64,000 nucleotides of DNA from Pelecanus crispus (GCF_030463565.1 NC_134649.1:5219501-5283500), one strand, 5' to 3'; numbered from the stretch's first letter, positions 24,201 through 39,200 are shown. The notes: a model not told the origin generated them from the letters alone. Numbers and translations are program-made.

Positions 24201-27200
24201 TGAATGTCTTGGAAAGAGCAACAAGGCTGGGAAAGGAGAGTGAGGGAACATGTGGTCTCATGAAACATGTTTGCATTTGAAATAGTGTTCCTCAAATTTG
24301 ATTATAAAATGAAAATGAGAATATGGGGAAGCATGGATGGATTTAACTGCAGACCAGATGTTGACTTGAAAAATTATAACAAAAAGTAAAGTACATATGT
24401 TTGTGTGAAATCTGGAGAAATGTTTTTCCTTCAAGGAAGGCATACATATAGATAAGGTTGCTCAAGTAATGTGATGTGACAGTTGCTATGTCAACTAGTG
24501 TTCCCTTCCACACATTTAAATTATTGACTAGCACAGTAAATGTTCTATAAAAGTAGCTCCTTAGAACAAGGCTATGCATCTTCCTATTTTCCTCAAAGAT
24601 TTTTAAAACTTTTCTGACCTTTACTATGTGTGTTGTATGTGTCTGAACTATGTGCCAAACCTCTGTGCAGCTCCCATTAAAGTCAGCATTTGGCCCATTA
24701 TGTCCCCTTTGTCTGACTCAGCTCCCTTTGTAGCTGCATGTTTCATGGATGTGTAATGGAGCAGTGGCTGCTTGCATTTGAAAGCAGAGTGAAGGAATTG
24801 AGGGAACAGATTGAATCCATCACAGAAAGAGTATGAAACTCCCATGCAAGTAAGTGCATAACATTTAATGAATTGAATCTGGTGCTATAAACAGGCATCT
24901 GCCCTTGCGTGCAATGCTTTCTTCATTGTTAACCCAGTACACAACGTGTAATGCTTTTTGGCACATGCTTTAATAATTTATTTGAAATATAAGTTAGCTA
25001 AGTGGAATCTCCAGCCTTAAAGCCAGAGGGAGCTGGTAGAGGCTGAAGCAAAAAGGGAGACTAACCTGTGCACCTCAGCGACATTTGTATAACCTCAGGC
25101 TAAAACAGGTAAATGATGAATTCTGTCAAAGCCATTTTGCTTCCTTGTGTGTGAATTTGTCTCTAACTCATAGATGGTTTTTAACTTTCTTATGTTTGTC
25201 CCTAGTTGGGTAGCTTAGAAAACCAGTAGATGCTGCACTCTCTTAGGACTCAAGAGGTGTGAACTCCATGCTGTTCTTTGCAACATACTTCCGATATTAT
25301 ATTTTATCTTTTTGTCTAAAAATGGGGGTGCTGGCTGCCCTATTTGAAGATAGTGAAGATATTGGTGTTCTTGAGCACTCCTGAAACTGTGGCCATGCAC
25401 TTTCTTTAGATGGATGTCACAACTGTACAGATAATAAAAGTTCTTTCTGCTGAAATATTTGCTGCTTGATGTTTTGGTGGTCATAAATGATCAAATTTCT
25501 GTGTTCATTCTGAAACCTAATCTAAACCCTTACAATCTAGTCTATATTCTTTGAAATGACACTGTGTTAAAACTTTTCTTTCTGAACAGGGCTTGGGAGC
25601 TATTTCAGTGTCACTGTTGCTGCTTCAGTCTTTCCGTTGTGAATCTAATGGCAGGCAATGAATTCTGTAGGTGAACGTGTAGTAGGGACTAAGTACTTGT
25701 TTCTGCATATGTGAAAAATTCAGGAAGGATGGGAAGAAGTGGGGTGCAAGTTCTGCATAGCACCTACTCAAGGACCTGACTTATGTGCGCGTTGGTCATA
25801 CACTTTTGCTTCGGGGCAAAGTGTATCTTAGTTATGTGTGCATATGTCTCTCCTTTGTTGATAGAAACCTCTCTTTGTGTTTGAACTTGCGTGAATATCT
25901 GTCCACGCAGAGATTTAGGAGTCTGTACTCTAAAGGTACAGATAAACAGAAACTCAATCACATAGGCAGCTGACAAGCTATTTGATAACACAGACATGAA
26001 AACTTTTGTGTTTGAATTGCGTGGGTGAAAATACGGGCATGTATGCATGTGGGCAGGGGAAAGTCTGAAAAAAACTTCAAAAATATAACCTTTAGGTAGG
26101 TAGCACTGTTTGTCCCAAATGCCACTCAAGCTTCCTGTGCTACTGAACCTATATTATACAGGAAGTGCTTTATTCATGTGGCACACAGGTTGTCATACCA
26201 AAGTCACATCAATTCCTGAGAAAAATTACCTTCACTTGATGCTTCATGTGGTACTGAAAATTGGATATCAGGGGACATGGAGGTGAAATTGAAATACAAT
26301 CATTGTTCTGCTGTCTCACAGCAGATAAAACTGGAGTCAGCTGGAGGGAGAAGTAGATCTGAGGCTGTTTGTGGAAAGGTTCAGAACCATTTATTTGCAG
26401 GTAATGTGCTCCCCTGTCTTTTTCTTTTTGTAGTTTTGGCAGTTTATTTGAACCAGCGTTGGTGGCCTGTTGAAGATGTAGTAAAGACGGCTGATCCTTG
26501 TAGAGATGGGCTAATTTTGGTAAGGATCCTATTTTAAACAGGTGCCTTTACCCTGGAACTTTCCAGCTAGAACAATCATGTGTAATTGTCTCTAGTCTCC
26601 TACCGCTCATGCTTTATAACCTGTGGGATCTGGGCTGTGTGGCTCACCAAGTACTTCACATGTCTCCCATTGCACAGTGACATGCACATTAACGCTCCCT
26701 AAACAATTTTGTGCATGCATTTTATGATTCATCTGTGGGGTTTATTAGCTTTTGTTTTTAGTTTACCCTCACTGTCTACTAAAGAAATAATCAGATAAAC
26801 TGAATTACTACATTAGCGATAACTCTTCACGTTACAGTGTTGCTTGACTGCCTGTCTGATGTGAGGTGTTACTAACCTTTGGAACAGTGTCTTATCTAGC
26901 TAGTTATGATTTTTTTTTTTTGCCTTGAATAATGTTTATATTGTGTTGATTTTATGCAGCGGTTGTTATTTAATAGTTTCTATATCTGTAATTCTTTTTC
27001 CAAATAAATTATCTTAGTAGGATACAACTACTTTTTCATAATTTGAGTGATTTGGGTAGCCTGTAGGCTGTTTTCAACTCAGATGCCTACTGCATGTGAG
27101 CTTTGTGTTGCCATGAAGCTATTAAGTCAGTTCTGTTTCCTACCTAACCTTCTGTGTCCAGCTTTTGTCCTTAATGATTCTGTTCCTTTATCATCTTTCC

Positions 27201-30200
27201 CTATATCTACTATACCTGCAGTTTAATTATTCACTGAATTAAGTAGGCTTTTTGTGGGTAACTGAACTGGAGGGATTTCGAGATATAAATCCTTGCAAGA
27301 TAGAACTTGGAGCAGAAACACAGGCTTTCAGGCTTTCAAACATCTGCTGTATCAACAGAGAATGAAAAAATATCTGAAAATAGAAAACTTGCCCCTTCTA
27401 GCTCATTGCTAAGAGGTAAGTTGTTACTATAAAACTATGCCCTCTGGATAGCAGGTGGAACACTGGGAAAACCTGTTTTTGTTATTCTATCTGAACCAAT
27501 TCATGAGGTATTTTCCGCAAATTAAATGTACATGTTTCCTGACTTCCTCCTTCCCAGCCCCTTTTAATTTTGAAGCCTCTGCTTCATTTTTTTTTGGCCT
27601 GTTTTTGTTTGTTCTCTAAGGTCCAGACATTTGGAGAAAGGATTGTCCTCTTTGTTCTGAACTACATTGTTTTTGGAATGCTGGAAGGGAGTTCGGATAA
27701 TGATGCATTCTTTCTACCTCACTCTGCCACCGAGTGTGCCAAGATACTCTGGAGAAATGGCGAGGCTGTTGCCTTTTACTCGGTCAAGATGAAAGGTAAG
27801 GTCATTTTAGAGACACATTTCCATTGGTTCCTAATAGCTAGAAATTTAATCCTTTTGTTTATTTTTCAGTATAAATAATCCTGGCTCTCATTTACATTTT
27901 TATATCAAATCTCTCTCAGAATGAAGCTGGGGAACAAACCTTCCCAGAATTTGGAAGCCATCCATATTACTTTCATTTAAACACGATGGCTCCAAACTCT
28001 ATTCTCAGTTACACTGAGTGATCTGAGGTACTGGCTTACTCCAATAAAATATGCTTTAATGCAGCCAAGTAGAAGGTCGTACATCTAGGAACAAAGAATG
28101 CAGGGCCTGCCCACAGAATGGAGGACTGCATCTTGGAAAGAATGATATCTGAAAAAAAAGAGTACAGTTCACAGTGGAAAACCAGTGTATCAGGAATGGC
28201 CGGTGGCGAGAAGTGGCAATATCCTTGGATGCATAAGGAGCAGTGGCTGGGTTGTGTACAGGAAGGTGTATGCACTAGATCAGTCCTGGAATGCTTTGTC
28301 CAGTTATGGTACTCCCAGTTTAAAGGATGATGATTAACCAATTTCATCATTAATTAACTAGCATAAAAAAGAAACAATGTATTTGATTCCTTAGGGGTAC
28401 TTGTACCAGTATAAGCTTTATTGAAGGTCTTTTATTAAATAGACAGTTTGTATTAATTGTTATTAACCAGTCTAGAGTGGAAAAGGCTTTGTTAGAATAA
28501 CTCCAGATACGCAGTTGAGTACGTGCCCCCATGTAGGAGCTGGTTGCCAGTCTGTGTTTAAGTCGCATGGGTGTCATCTTGATACCAGCAGCTTAAACAT
28601 AGAGACTTTGGTATCTTTGGAGGTAAATGCATTGTTCAAGTCAGCAATCAGTAGCCATCTGTCCAAAAGGGGAGAATAAGAAACAGCTTGAGAGCTGTAC
28701 AGATATTGATTGCTTTGGATTGCAGAGGGCAGTCTGAAAGTGCCTTCTCTGATAGAGTCTCAAAGGCCAGCAACAATAAGAGGTGTTCTGCTCTTCTGCT
28801 GCCTTAGGATGTGCAAAATCCTTATTCACACTGAGGTGTAGCTTGTACACCACTGTGCTGATACAGTGCTACTGTACTATCAGTGATGAATCAATTCTCA
28901 GCTTATGATAAAGGAATCTTGTATATATCTGTGAATGTGCTGATGAACTGGTTTGTAATTGGCAAACTCTTCAATTGCCATAGTACATTTTCCTTTAAGT
29001 CCATAAATATTTCTGAGCAAAGCTTTTGGAAAGAAACGCTTGTATGGGCTGTAATGATTCATGCTTCAGTAAAATAAATTTGCACAGTAGTCTGTTATGG
29101 GTGGAGTATTAGCCAAGTTGAAACTGTTTCTGAGTAAGTTGAGAGTCACAGTTTGGTTTTAAACCAGGTCCACATAAAATACAAATTCTTCAAGTCCAGC
29201 TTTGTCAGCATCTGTCTTTTGTTGCCAGTGGTTTTTTTGTCTGGGCAGCTATATTTGTTAGTTTTTGGCCTGTGTCACAAATTACTGCAGTCTTTTGCCA
29301 AAACCTTTTCGGGAAGCTTGAAACTGATTGTTTTTGCCCCTTTTTGCTATTTGCTGTATGCATTTAGCAAATAATTCCTCTTTCTGAAGTTCTGTGATTT
29401 CAATTTCATACCAGCCATGCTCTGGCTGTTCCTATTCTCTCTACTTTCTAGAAGACCCATGGATTTATTAGGGCCAAAACAGGCTAAGAAAAATAGCTTC
29501 TCTTAGAAGTTGTATTTCACATGGTTGTTTCAGGGTTGGTGTGTTTTTTTTTTTAACTTTTCTTTTTTTTTTTTTTTTATCGTAATGTAAGTTCTTTTTC
29601 CTTGTACTGTCCTGGTCAGAACATTTAGTAGGGGCAGCTTTAAGTACAGGACTTTATATTGTGCTGGACCTCTGTTACAGCTTCTCATCCTAGGAAGAAC
29701 TTATTTTTCTCTGTGCCCACCATGTGATTCTGATTCCCTTTATTTCCATGGTCTGCAATTACCTGGCCATTCTTTACGGTTTTATTTTCTTCACTAGGTA
29801 ATTGAGACTCTCATGCTGGCATTGTATTCAACTGTATTTCTCATCTGTGAATTTTCCATTATCTACAGTATGACAAAAAACATGCTTCAGTGGAACCAAA
29901 TAAGCCAGAACAGATCTGTGGACCATGGCTATTTCAAACATAAGTCATCTGGGTGAATCATAGAAATGGTGACCAAGGAGGAGAGAGTCTGTTCTATCTT
30001 TGCTACAGATTTAGTGTGCCGTTACGCAAACTAAGTTTTCAACAGACTTTAGTGATTCCAATTAACTATCTTGGCAATATTGTAAAGTCATTTCCATTTG
30101 TGAGTTCCTAGGTGGCCTGTACAAAGCAAACTTGGTAATTTTGGTCCGGTTCCACACATCCATCCATCTTATGAACATTGTTAACTGGATCTCCTTTGAT

Positions 30201-33200
30201 AGCCTAGCTAAAGAGGGACAGATGGTCTTGAGCACCCGCCTTGCTCAGAGGCACAGTAACTACAAGTCAAGGTTTTGAGACAATTTGGCAACTACTGACA
30301 CTGGCCATCCTGCACCTGTTGTGTAGATAAACAGAAAATTCATTCTTCAAGGCTATCACTTTTCATGAGCATTAGACACCTTTATTAAAACCAAATTTAT
30401 TCATGACTACACAGATCATCACCCTAGCCTCTCTGGTATGTGCCTGTTCCTGTCCAATGACAGGCACGCAGCATTTACCACTGGGTATACTAAAGACTGA
30501 TGAGACGTACTAAGCCACTAATGAGGCTGATAAGACACTTTGTCACGTGCCAAGATAAATGTCTCCAATTTTATCTATGTCAGCGGCTTCCATATTAGAC
30601 AGCTGAGGAGTTAGACCTCACTGAATGTAGCTACTTAAAGGTACAACAGGAAATGATAGTTCCCTGTCCATGTACCTTTCTTTGCAGGCAGCAACCTGAA
30701 AATGAAATATTTTGCCGAAAGCCTTCATATAGATACTTTGGGTTTGAGATTTGTTTTATATTCTTTTAAGTATTTCTTTCAGATTTTTTTCTTGGCATGC
30801 TCTAAATCTGTGTGAAAACCTCAAAAAGAATGTGTTTTGTGTAGTGATGTAGGATTAATGACCATGGTTACTGATGCTATTTTTTGTGCAATAAGACCAT
30901 GTAATTCCCTGAAAGTTTTTCTTTTTTATTTACTGAGGACTAGTAATTACTGAAAATGGACTTCTACCGCCTTCACATAAATGTCAGGAGAAGATTCATA
31001 ATGCAAATAAATCAGTGGGGAAGTTGGAGGATGCTACGAGCCAGGAGTGTCTTAGTCCCTTTAAGAATAAAACAGAACATACGCCCTTTTTTGTATGCCC
31101 TTTTATATTTCCCCTACTGTTATGTATTACTGTTTCTAGAACACACAGGAGCTGCCCAGTTGCAGACCAAGCTGTCTGCGGTACAAAAAGCAAAGGAGTC
31201 AGATTGTCAAAGCTTGTCCCTTCCCAAGCTTGCCGTGTCCCTTTTGTCAAACCTTAGTAGTAAAAGTGTGGAGAAAGATGGTGTTCTCTGTGATGTGAGT
31301 CAAACCAGCCTTAACAGAATTGGGTCCTCTGAGAAGGCTGTAAAACATGCAGCTGAACCAGAAGTAAATGCATTGTTGGCTTCTCATTCATTCTTTAGAG
31401 ATACTCTACAAATCATGGTTTGGGAACACCTGACTGCAAAATCTCTAAGCTGATATAAAGTAGGCGGAAAGCAACCTTGGCCCAGTCTCTGCTGTTTGCT
31501 ACCCCAGAACCTTAGAATGGTCTTTGGAAGTGGCTACCCAAGCTAAAATCCATTTCACACCTTTCTTCAGACAAGCCTTTGCAAATTTCTTTTAATGTGG
31601 TATTCTCTAGAAATAGATCCCTAAAAAGAAAATAGGATTTTATTTTTCACTGATTACATACATTTCTTTTAGAAAAAAAAAAAATTAAATCAGAATTGAA
31701 GTTAACCTGACAGACGATTAGCTGAAATCTTGTTGGATAATTGCTTTTCTCTCCCTCTGTTTTCTAGCAATAATATTTTTAATGTGCATTTCTGAGGCAG
31801 ACTGAAGGTTCTGGCTATAATAAAAATTAAATGACTACATACCAGTCAAGACATGAATTCATTTACTTTTATTGAAGCCAGAACCTTTGTTCCCCTTCTC
31901 ACATACAAACTCACACAATGGATTGACCTTGGGTTCTATTCAGCAGAAATATTCCCCACCCTTTACACAAGCACTCAGCCTGCTTAAGGCCTGTCCAAAC
32001 ATGTGTGTGCCAAGCCAACTTGTTCAGCAGGGAAATAGTCAGTATGCACAACCTTGTTTTGTTTGGGTCTGTTGGATGTGGGGACTGGATTGTTTTTTTT
32101 TCTGGTTTGTGGCTCTTTGGGAATGCTAATGGCTGTCTGCTTTCCTGCCCTTGTAATATCTGTTTACCATTTTGCTGGCTCATAAGTTGGTCATTTGGCA
32201 CTCCTGATCTAACCAAACAGATCAAAGGCTTTCAAAGGGCAGACTGTACGAATACTTCCATCTCCATCACCAATGCCCTTATTTCCCCTGTCTCCTCCCT
32301 CACCTCAAAACTCAGTCTGTTTGTGTGTTTCAATAATGAAACAAACCTCTGAACCAAATGTGTGAGAGCCTAGTGGTCACCTCTAGGCCACCATTAGCTT
32401 AAGGTAACCTCTTTGCTATTGGATCGGAACTAGAGACAAAGTGGCCTTTGTTCCAAAGGTTGGTTTGTTTGTTTATTTTATTTCAAATGGCTGTGGGCTG
32501 TGACTCTTCTAATATGTTTCCCAGGGACAAGGTGAAGAATGGCTTCATGGTTTCTTTATTTACAGTGCCTTTAGACATTACAAGTCTTCTCAACACAAAA
32601 TTAGGAGCACAGACATAAATCACTCAGCTCTTGGGATTGCTGCACAGCAGTCTCATCAGGATTTATAGGAGACAGACTATACGAGATAATAATAAACTTA
32701 TAAGGACACTTGCAACATGCAGGAATTCTTAAAGCTATTGACTTCATGAGGAAAAGATTGTCCCTTTCTTAGAATGTATGGTGCAACACTGCTGGAATCC
32801 AACATCTCTGTTGGGCTGGCAGCTAACAATAGGATTGGGGATATACTCAATTTTTTAGCTCATGAAAAAAGTGTAACTACCCATCATGTGTTACAAATAT
32901 TGAAAGGTTATAAACACCACCACAAACGATCCTTTTCCAACAATGTGCTTGAACATGTGTTTGAAGTTAAGCATGCACTTTGATTAAGGAGGGGCAGACC
33001 AAGCCTGGATGTGAATGGATTGGTTATGTAGCTACATACTCTTGTTGTATGGCTGAGTATGTGCAACATGGATTCTTGCTAAATGGAGAGCTACAGTCTT
33101 AAAAATAAGGGTCTAGAATTAGCTATAGTCATGTATGCTTTGCTGAATTGGCATCCTAAAAAAGAGAGTAATCAAAGTCAGGCCTGGTGACGGTCAGCAA

Positions 33201-36200
33201 AAGGTACTAGACACCAACTGAAGGGACAGAAGTGGACCTCAGTTGAAAATAGCTATGGGGACTGATAAAAAATGGATCTATTAAGTAAAAGTCTTATACT
33301 GGAATTTAGGAACAGCCATTCAATAGGAGATCCGTGAAACTGTGAAATAGGTCTTAGTGAAGTGATTGAAGTTTCATGTCTCAAGACACTGAAAACTAGA
33401 CTGAGTGGTACATTAGTAAGTGGTAAGAAAGAAAACCGAGAAGGTCTTGATGAGATTTAAGCAACAAAGTAAGAAAATGCAATCTTTTTCTGTTAGAAAG
33501 GCCTGGATATCCATTTCTACTTAAACTGCTGTGTACCCAGATAGAAGCACCATAAAATCTTTTTAAATATTTTCTAAAACCGAAAATAAATCAGGGAGAT
33601 GTTTCTATGGTGACCTTACCCTATATGTAGGTAGATGGTGAACTGATGTTGGTCATTCATTTCGGGGCTGAATGCTTATGCAGTCAAGTAGTTTGAGCTT
33701 CTGTTTTTATGGCATTCTGCACTGAGTGGAAGTTGTACGGTGAATTGCTAATGTACCTCCTGCAATAGGCCCCTAAGTTGTTTAGGGTAAACATTAAAAT
33801 TTTAGACCCTGAATGTCTGTTCTTAATCAATTTTCTCTTGACTCCAGTTTGAGTTTACCATACATGATTGCAAAATAAATCCCTTGGTTCTAATTTTTTT
33901 CCCACAGTTTTCACCGAGAACTGAGTTGTAATGGTTTGAAGGATTATACTTGAGTCTGTATTTTGCCCACATGTAGAGCATTATGTCATGTCCCCATGAT
34001 TTCAAGTGACTGACTTAATGTGTTTATTAGCAAGGACCGTTCTTAAGTGAGAACTCTAGTTTAACACTGATATCAGTAGTTCAAGCAGTGGACTAGAAGC
34101 ACGTACATGTGTGATAAATTACCACTCAGTAGAAATCGAGTGACTTACAAAGGAGGACTTACAGTACTTTCTTAAAATGCACCACTCAGTTGTTTATGGC
34201 CTTACACCCAAACACCTTAATTAATGTCTATACTCCTCTTCCTACAGAGGTGTGACTTCTGTGTGCTGCAGTGTAAGGTTGAACCTAAGCTGCTGCCATG
34301 AGTTTAGCTATCGCTTGGATTCTACTCGGTGCTTTCTCAGACGTGGTTCTTCCTCTTTGGGAAGTGATCTGCCTCCCTGTTATGTGCTGGGTTATTGAGG
34401 CTGCTCGGCTTCTGCTCTATTTTCTGAAGGAGGCGAGTGATGGACTTCCCTTCCTCTGGCCCAGAGTCACTGCAAGCATGAGCAGTTAGGGGTCTGTTTC
34501 CAGTTTCAGGTGGAGCACCCCCAACACTTACTTTTTGCATAGTTCTTTTACCAACAAAGGTTTGCAGATGATTCATGGGTATGTGTTGACAGATAAGAGC
34601 AACTGAAAGAGAGAGGTACTCTTTTGTACAGTTGTCTACAGACTTTACTGAACTAGGAGATCAGAGACTGAATATACAATAGAAGGTTGTGTAACTTTCT
34701 GACCAGTAATAGTCAGAGAGGAGGTGTAAATGGTGGGGCCAGTCAAGTTTCATACTTCAGAGTGTTATCATACCATTTGCGGAGGCACAGCAGCAATGTG
34801 TGCAGAGGCCAAGAGACCCTCTCTTCTCTCCCTGCCGTTATTATGCAATTGTTAGCTTAAACAGCATTGGGAGTTTTCTTTGGAATCCTTCTCCACTGTC
34901 CAGCTGCATCAGGCAGTATAGACCTGAGCGTTTAGATCGTACTGCATTGTATGGTTCAGTGGATTTCATAAAAAGGGTTCACGGGGTGATTTACCAGAAT
35001 AGCCAAAAGCTAAAGGAATATACTGAGATTACATTCAGACTATTTATGTCTCTTCGGCTGTAGCCCAGTTATACCTTTTTGGTGAACTTTCCTGTGTATG
35101 TTGCCTAGATGGTCTGATTGTGAAGAGTCAGAGTCTAGAAAATACTACGGTGAGATCTGTCATCCACGTGTTAAGCAGCTCCTCTCAGGTTGATGCCACA
35201 AATCCTCCTGGAAATTGTTTTACTGTCTGTGCAAATGCACTTCAGTTGGGGTCGTACTCGTAGCCTGTGGAAAGGTAGTAGGGCTGTATTTGTGGCTAGA
35301 ATCACACAGCAGTTAGTGCAGCAATAGCGTTTTTGTTTTCAAATTAATGTATTTTTTACTGTCTGCTTTCAGGGAGCCTATGTGATGGTACAACCAGTCA
35401 ATGTTACTTGCTGCCAGTTTTGGATACTATATTCGTCCGGAGAAAGTACAGAAGAGGTGGCCTAGGGATAAAAATGCTGCGTGATTTCTGTCAGTCTTTC
35501 ATGGCTGAGGATGCCTTGGGGATCAGCTGCCCTATTTCTGCTGCGATGTATCAAGGTAAATCGTTTGATGTGGAAGTGTTAGGTAAGGGTCATGTATAAT
35601 GTATAAATTTCAGTATGGTCTTGGTGGGATTTTCTTAACTGTATAAGAGTTCAGTGCACTTGTCTGAACTGAACTGTTGTTAGCGTGCAGCTAGTTACTT
35701 TTCTTGAAACATCTGGAATTTCCTGTAGAAAGGTAGGCCAATATTTATGTAAGACAATGAGAAGCATAAAACTCATACTGCCTGTTTGACATTTTGCATT
35801 CTTATCTCACTCTCTCTTAGAAATAGGACTGTGTCATTGCCCTAGACAGTGACTTACCCATTTTATTTGACACCAGAGGGAAAAGAATCATAAGATGTTG
35901 TCAAGCCTACACTATGCACATAATGCTCTTGTAGATACTGCATTTGTAAGAAATTAGATTTAATAAGCCATATGCCTGGGCTCTTTTCATTCATCCAGTC
36001 ACATAAGTACTTGTTTCATATTGACTGTCTTTGAACATTTGGCACTTTTAGAAGATCATTAAGTAGTTATATATCTTCTTTGTGTTCAGGCTGAAGTTCT
36101 GGTTTTGCTAGTAAAATTTACAGAAAATATCTGTGCTCATGTTATTTCTAAAACTGTTTTCTTGAGGAAAGCATTTTTTCCTCAAGTTTCTCTCTGTATG

Positions 36201-39200
36201 GTATACAGTCTTTACCATCAATTTTTGGGGATGTTTCTATTGACTTACAACTCTACAGGCATTTCCTAGTAAGTGTCAACAAAATTTTGACTCTATCTAT
36301 TCTTTCTCTTGGTCAGTATGTGTCATTGAATGTATACGAATGTACCCCAATGTATAGAAGTGTAATCCAGGAGTTTCTAAGGTACTGCTACTTCTAAATT
36401 CAGGAAGGAATAGTATTGACAACATTCTTTCTTTTCTCCCAGTAATACCATTTTTCCTATGGCTTAGACATAGATACCAATAGTTTAGACACTGTGGATC
36501 AGAAAGCTGCATTATTTATGTGTTAACGTTAACGATATATTGCAAGACTATACTTTCATCTCAATTGAGATTAGAGCTAATAGTGAATAAATTTGACTTG
36601 TATCATGTTCTAGTTAGGTTTTCTAGGTCCTACTTTTATAAAAATACTAATACTGTAAGTTAAATTTTGAGTATCTTGAAGTCTCTGCCTTTTATAAAAT
36701 GACATTGGAACCTCAATCTCATACTTCGACAAAAGAATGCAGGCTTTTACTCTAAATCTCTGTACTAGATGTGCAGAGTTTTCACTAGCATGTTATTTAA
36801 TGTACTATAGAGGCCTAAAAGGAAGTAAAAAGCCATTTAGCATATATCTTTATTTTGGTATATATGTAGCTTTTATTGAAATAATTAATTTACTTTGGAT
36901 ATCCTTGGATAAAATTAATGACAGTGATCTGCTTGTTACTGAGAGGCAAATGTTTACATACCAGAATTGGGGTTTTGTTTCAACATCCCAATGTTAAACT
37001 CAATTGAGTGTTGAAGATAAATGACCCATCTAGATTAATTCTGTAGTATGATGAACCAGAATGGACAGAGAAGAGCATGAAAATTCTTGCGTTGTTTACA
37101 CATTGCTGTCTTAGTACAGTTGATGGAACTGATAGAATGGTGGTTAAGGAAAGTTTAAAAATCCTCATTAATGTTTTTTAACTGTTTGTCCTACAACATA
37201 TGCCTCCTCTTGGCTCTGCAGACATCCTAAGGAAACCTCTAAATAAGACATATTTCAGTTTGGTGACATAAGCAAACCTAAATTTGGTTGTTTGTCTAAA
37301 TCTTATTAATGTTCAGTGTGTACTGACAGTGACAGGAGTCTGTAGGAATACGGTTTCTCCAGGTGATCATACATCTGACACAGGTACCCCTGTTATTCCT
37401 CTGTTAGTTCTTCCTGTTTTCCACACCCAAAGAAGTAAATGATCTCCAGCAACGGAGTATGGGGTAGCAGTAGTAAAATGGAGGATGGTATTGGCCCAAA
37501 AACAAGCCAATACAATGCTTTTGTTTATAAATAGAAATTTGAGTAGCATTCTTAATAGTTAAAGCCGGAAGATACTGAAACACCTTTCATTTCAGAGTAG
37601 TGAGAGTGAAAAAACCTGCACTGCTGTTAGTCTAAAACCTACTAAGTGTCTGTGATGCCGTGCCGCAAGAAGGTAGCTCAGTAAGTCATTTCAAGTCTTG
37701 TATTTCTGTGCTCGTGAGGAAGTAATCTAGACTGAAGCAGATGGACAGGATTCACTCATGCCTGTTTAGGTCATTCTGCATAGACTTTTCCTAAAAGCCC
37801 AGCTAAAAGAAAAAAAAAGAAAGATGAGAAGAGCGAAGAAAAGATTTCCAAAGGAACTAATGAAAGTAGGTCTGAGAGAATTTCCAGGTTAAAATACACT
37901 CCTCCTTCCACTGTACTTTTCACTCATTCATGCTTTTACCCCTTGGTTTCTTCTATTCAGTTTGCCAGAAATTCTTGCAGACTTATCCTGAGGAGCAGAA
38001 GCGACTGTGGGAGGTGGAAGCACCAGGAGATTGGAGCCAGCGAGCGAATATCTGGTTAAAAATTCAGATGGAGTCATCCCCTGCAGGAAGTGAGTTAAAA
38101 TAAACAGTGTGAACTTGGCCGTGTTAGTTATATAAAGATAAGAAATAAAATGAAGAGTTGGGTAGTGATAATAGATAGGTGGCTTCTCTGTTGTTTGCAT
38201 ATGGAGAGACTTCTGAGTGTGCAGTCCAGTTCACTGGTATTTTCCCAGTAAACAGGTAATGAAATTGAACTACAGAGCATCTGAGAGGTACTGGACAAAG
38301 CACAGTCTTGGCATAAGGTGGCTGTAACTCCCATTGCAGTGCACTTACAGCAGGGTAGAAGTTAGCCCAAAAAATTCCTGTTGCACAACACAATGTCTGG
38401 GTTATAGAGAGGGGTTTGTTTCTCTGAAATTATTACAAAGGAGAAATTTGTATGGCCAATAGGCAATGTGTTTAATTACCTTCAGTTTGTTGCCAATACC
38501 ATTCTTGGATGGAAACACAAACATTTTCATTATGGCTTTTGGAAGATTCAAAGTACTCTCCTACAGGGTAAATACTTCTTGCTGGGAGCATTTTCTGCCT
38601 ACTTCACAAAAGATAGCGACAGAGTAGGAAAACCTTATGACAGTTCATATGGGGATCTTGTTGATGTAATCTGTTCAGCTGGCTTGGGGATCCAGACAGG
38701 CCCCTCTGCTGCATGCACACAAGCTGTGATAAGCATTAGGTTCCAAAAGAAGGGCACACATTGTCTCTTTCTGGAAGTGCAGCGAGGAGTGCTGCAGAGT
38801 GAATTGCTCCCACGCCTTCCCACATCTTTGTGCTGGCTTGGGGACCTTCAGTTGAGACATTGCATTTCATCTTGTCTGCAGCACCCCGCAGGAGAGTTAA
38901 GTCAGAATTTAGCCCTAGGCTGGGTTCCTCTGAAGCCATTATATTTGTGTTCCTCATGCTTTAAACCAACAAAAACTGGTGTTGCTCTTTCCTTTAATCC
39001 ATCTTGCTCAGTTCAGTTTATTAATGGCCATTGAAGAGAACTATGATCAGATCAGCAAACAGAAAGCGGATCCTGGAGGAGAGTATACTTTCTTTTTTCT
39101 TTCTTCTTTTTGCCATCTTCTACAAAAACAAACAAACAAAGAGAAACGACCCAAAACATGGGTAAATATATTTCCACCAGAGTGGCTGTCAGTAAAAAAT

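Larger units (their letters stand above)
18798..26433 (+). other. FAM169B: FAM169B intron 3 (7.6 kb)
   Basis: Non-coding AT-rich DNA. It holds a short MIR-like fragment (23218-23255), twin perfect palindromes (24057-24102), a possible old sauropsid repeat (24650-24705), and a T12 run near 19928. A 163-codon minus-strand ORF at 22565-23056 has no recognisable homology and is within chance expectation. Confidence 0.75.
27796..35372 (+). other. FAM169B: FAM169B intron 5 (7.6 kb)
   Basis: Non-coding. It contains a CR1/L3 ORF2 remnant (28035-28335) and T-rich runs near 29549-29579. A 165-codon ORF at 30956-31453 and a 63-codon hydrophobic ORF at 34298-34489 are not recognisable proteins, and exons 5 and 6 already join in phase without them. 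The remaining sequence shows nothing I can name. Confidence 0.75.

Noticed and set aside
30956..31453. 165-codon ORF in intron 5, with a ctag splice-like site inside
   Set aside because: No homology is recognised. The FAM169 family has no extra segment between the sequences of exons 5 and 6, which join cleanly.
34298..34489. 63-codon hydrophobic ORF resembling a small membrane protein
   Set aside because: No homology, no conserved context, and it lies inside intron 5.
38468..39034. 188-codon ORF in intron 7
   Set aside because: About one ORF of this length is expected by chance in 64 kb of six-frame sequence. I recognise no domain, and exons 7 and 8 join in phase without it.
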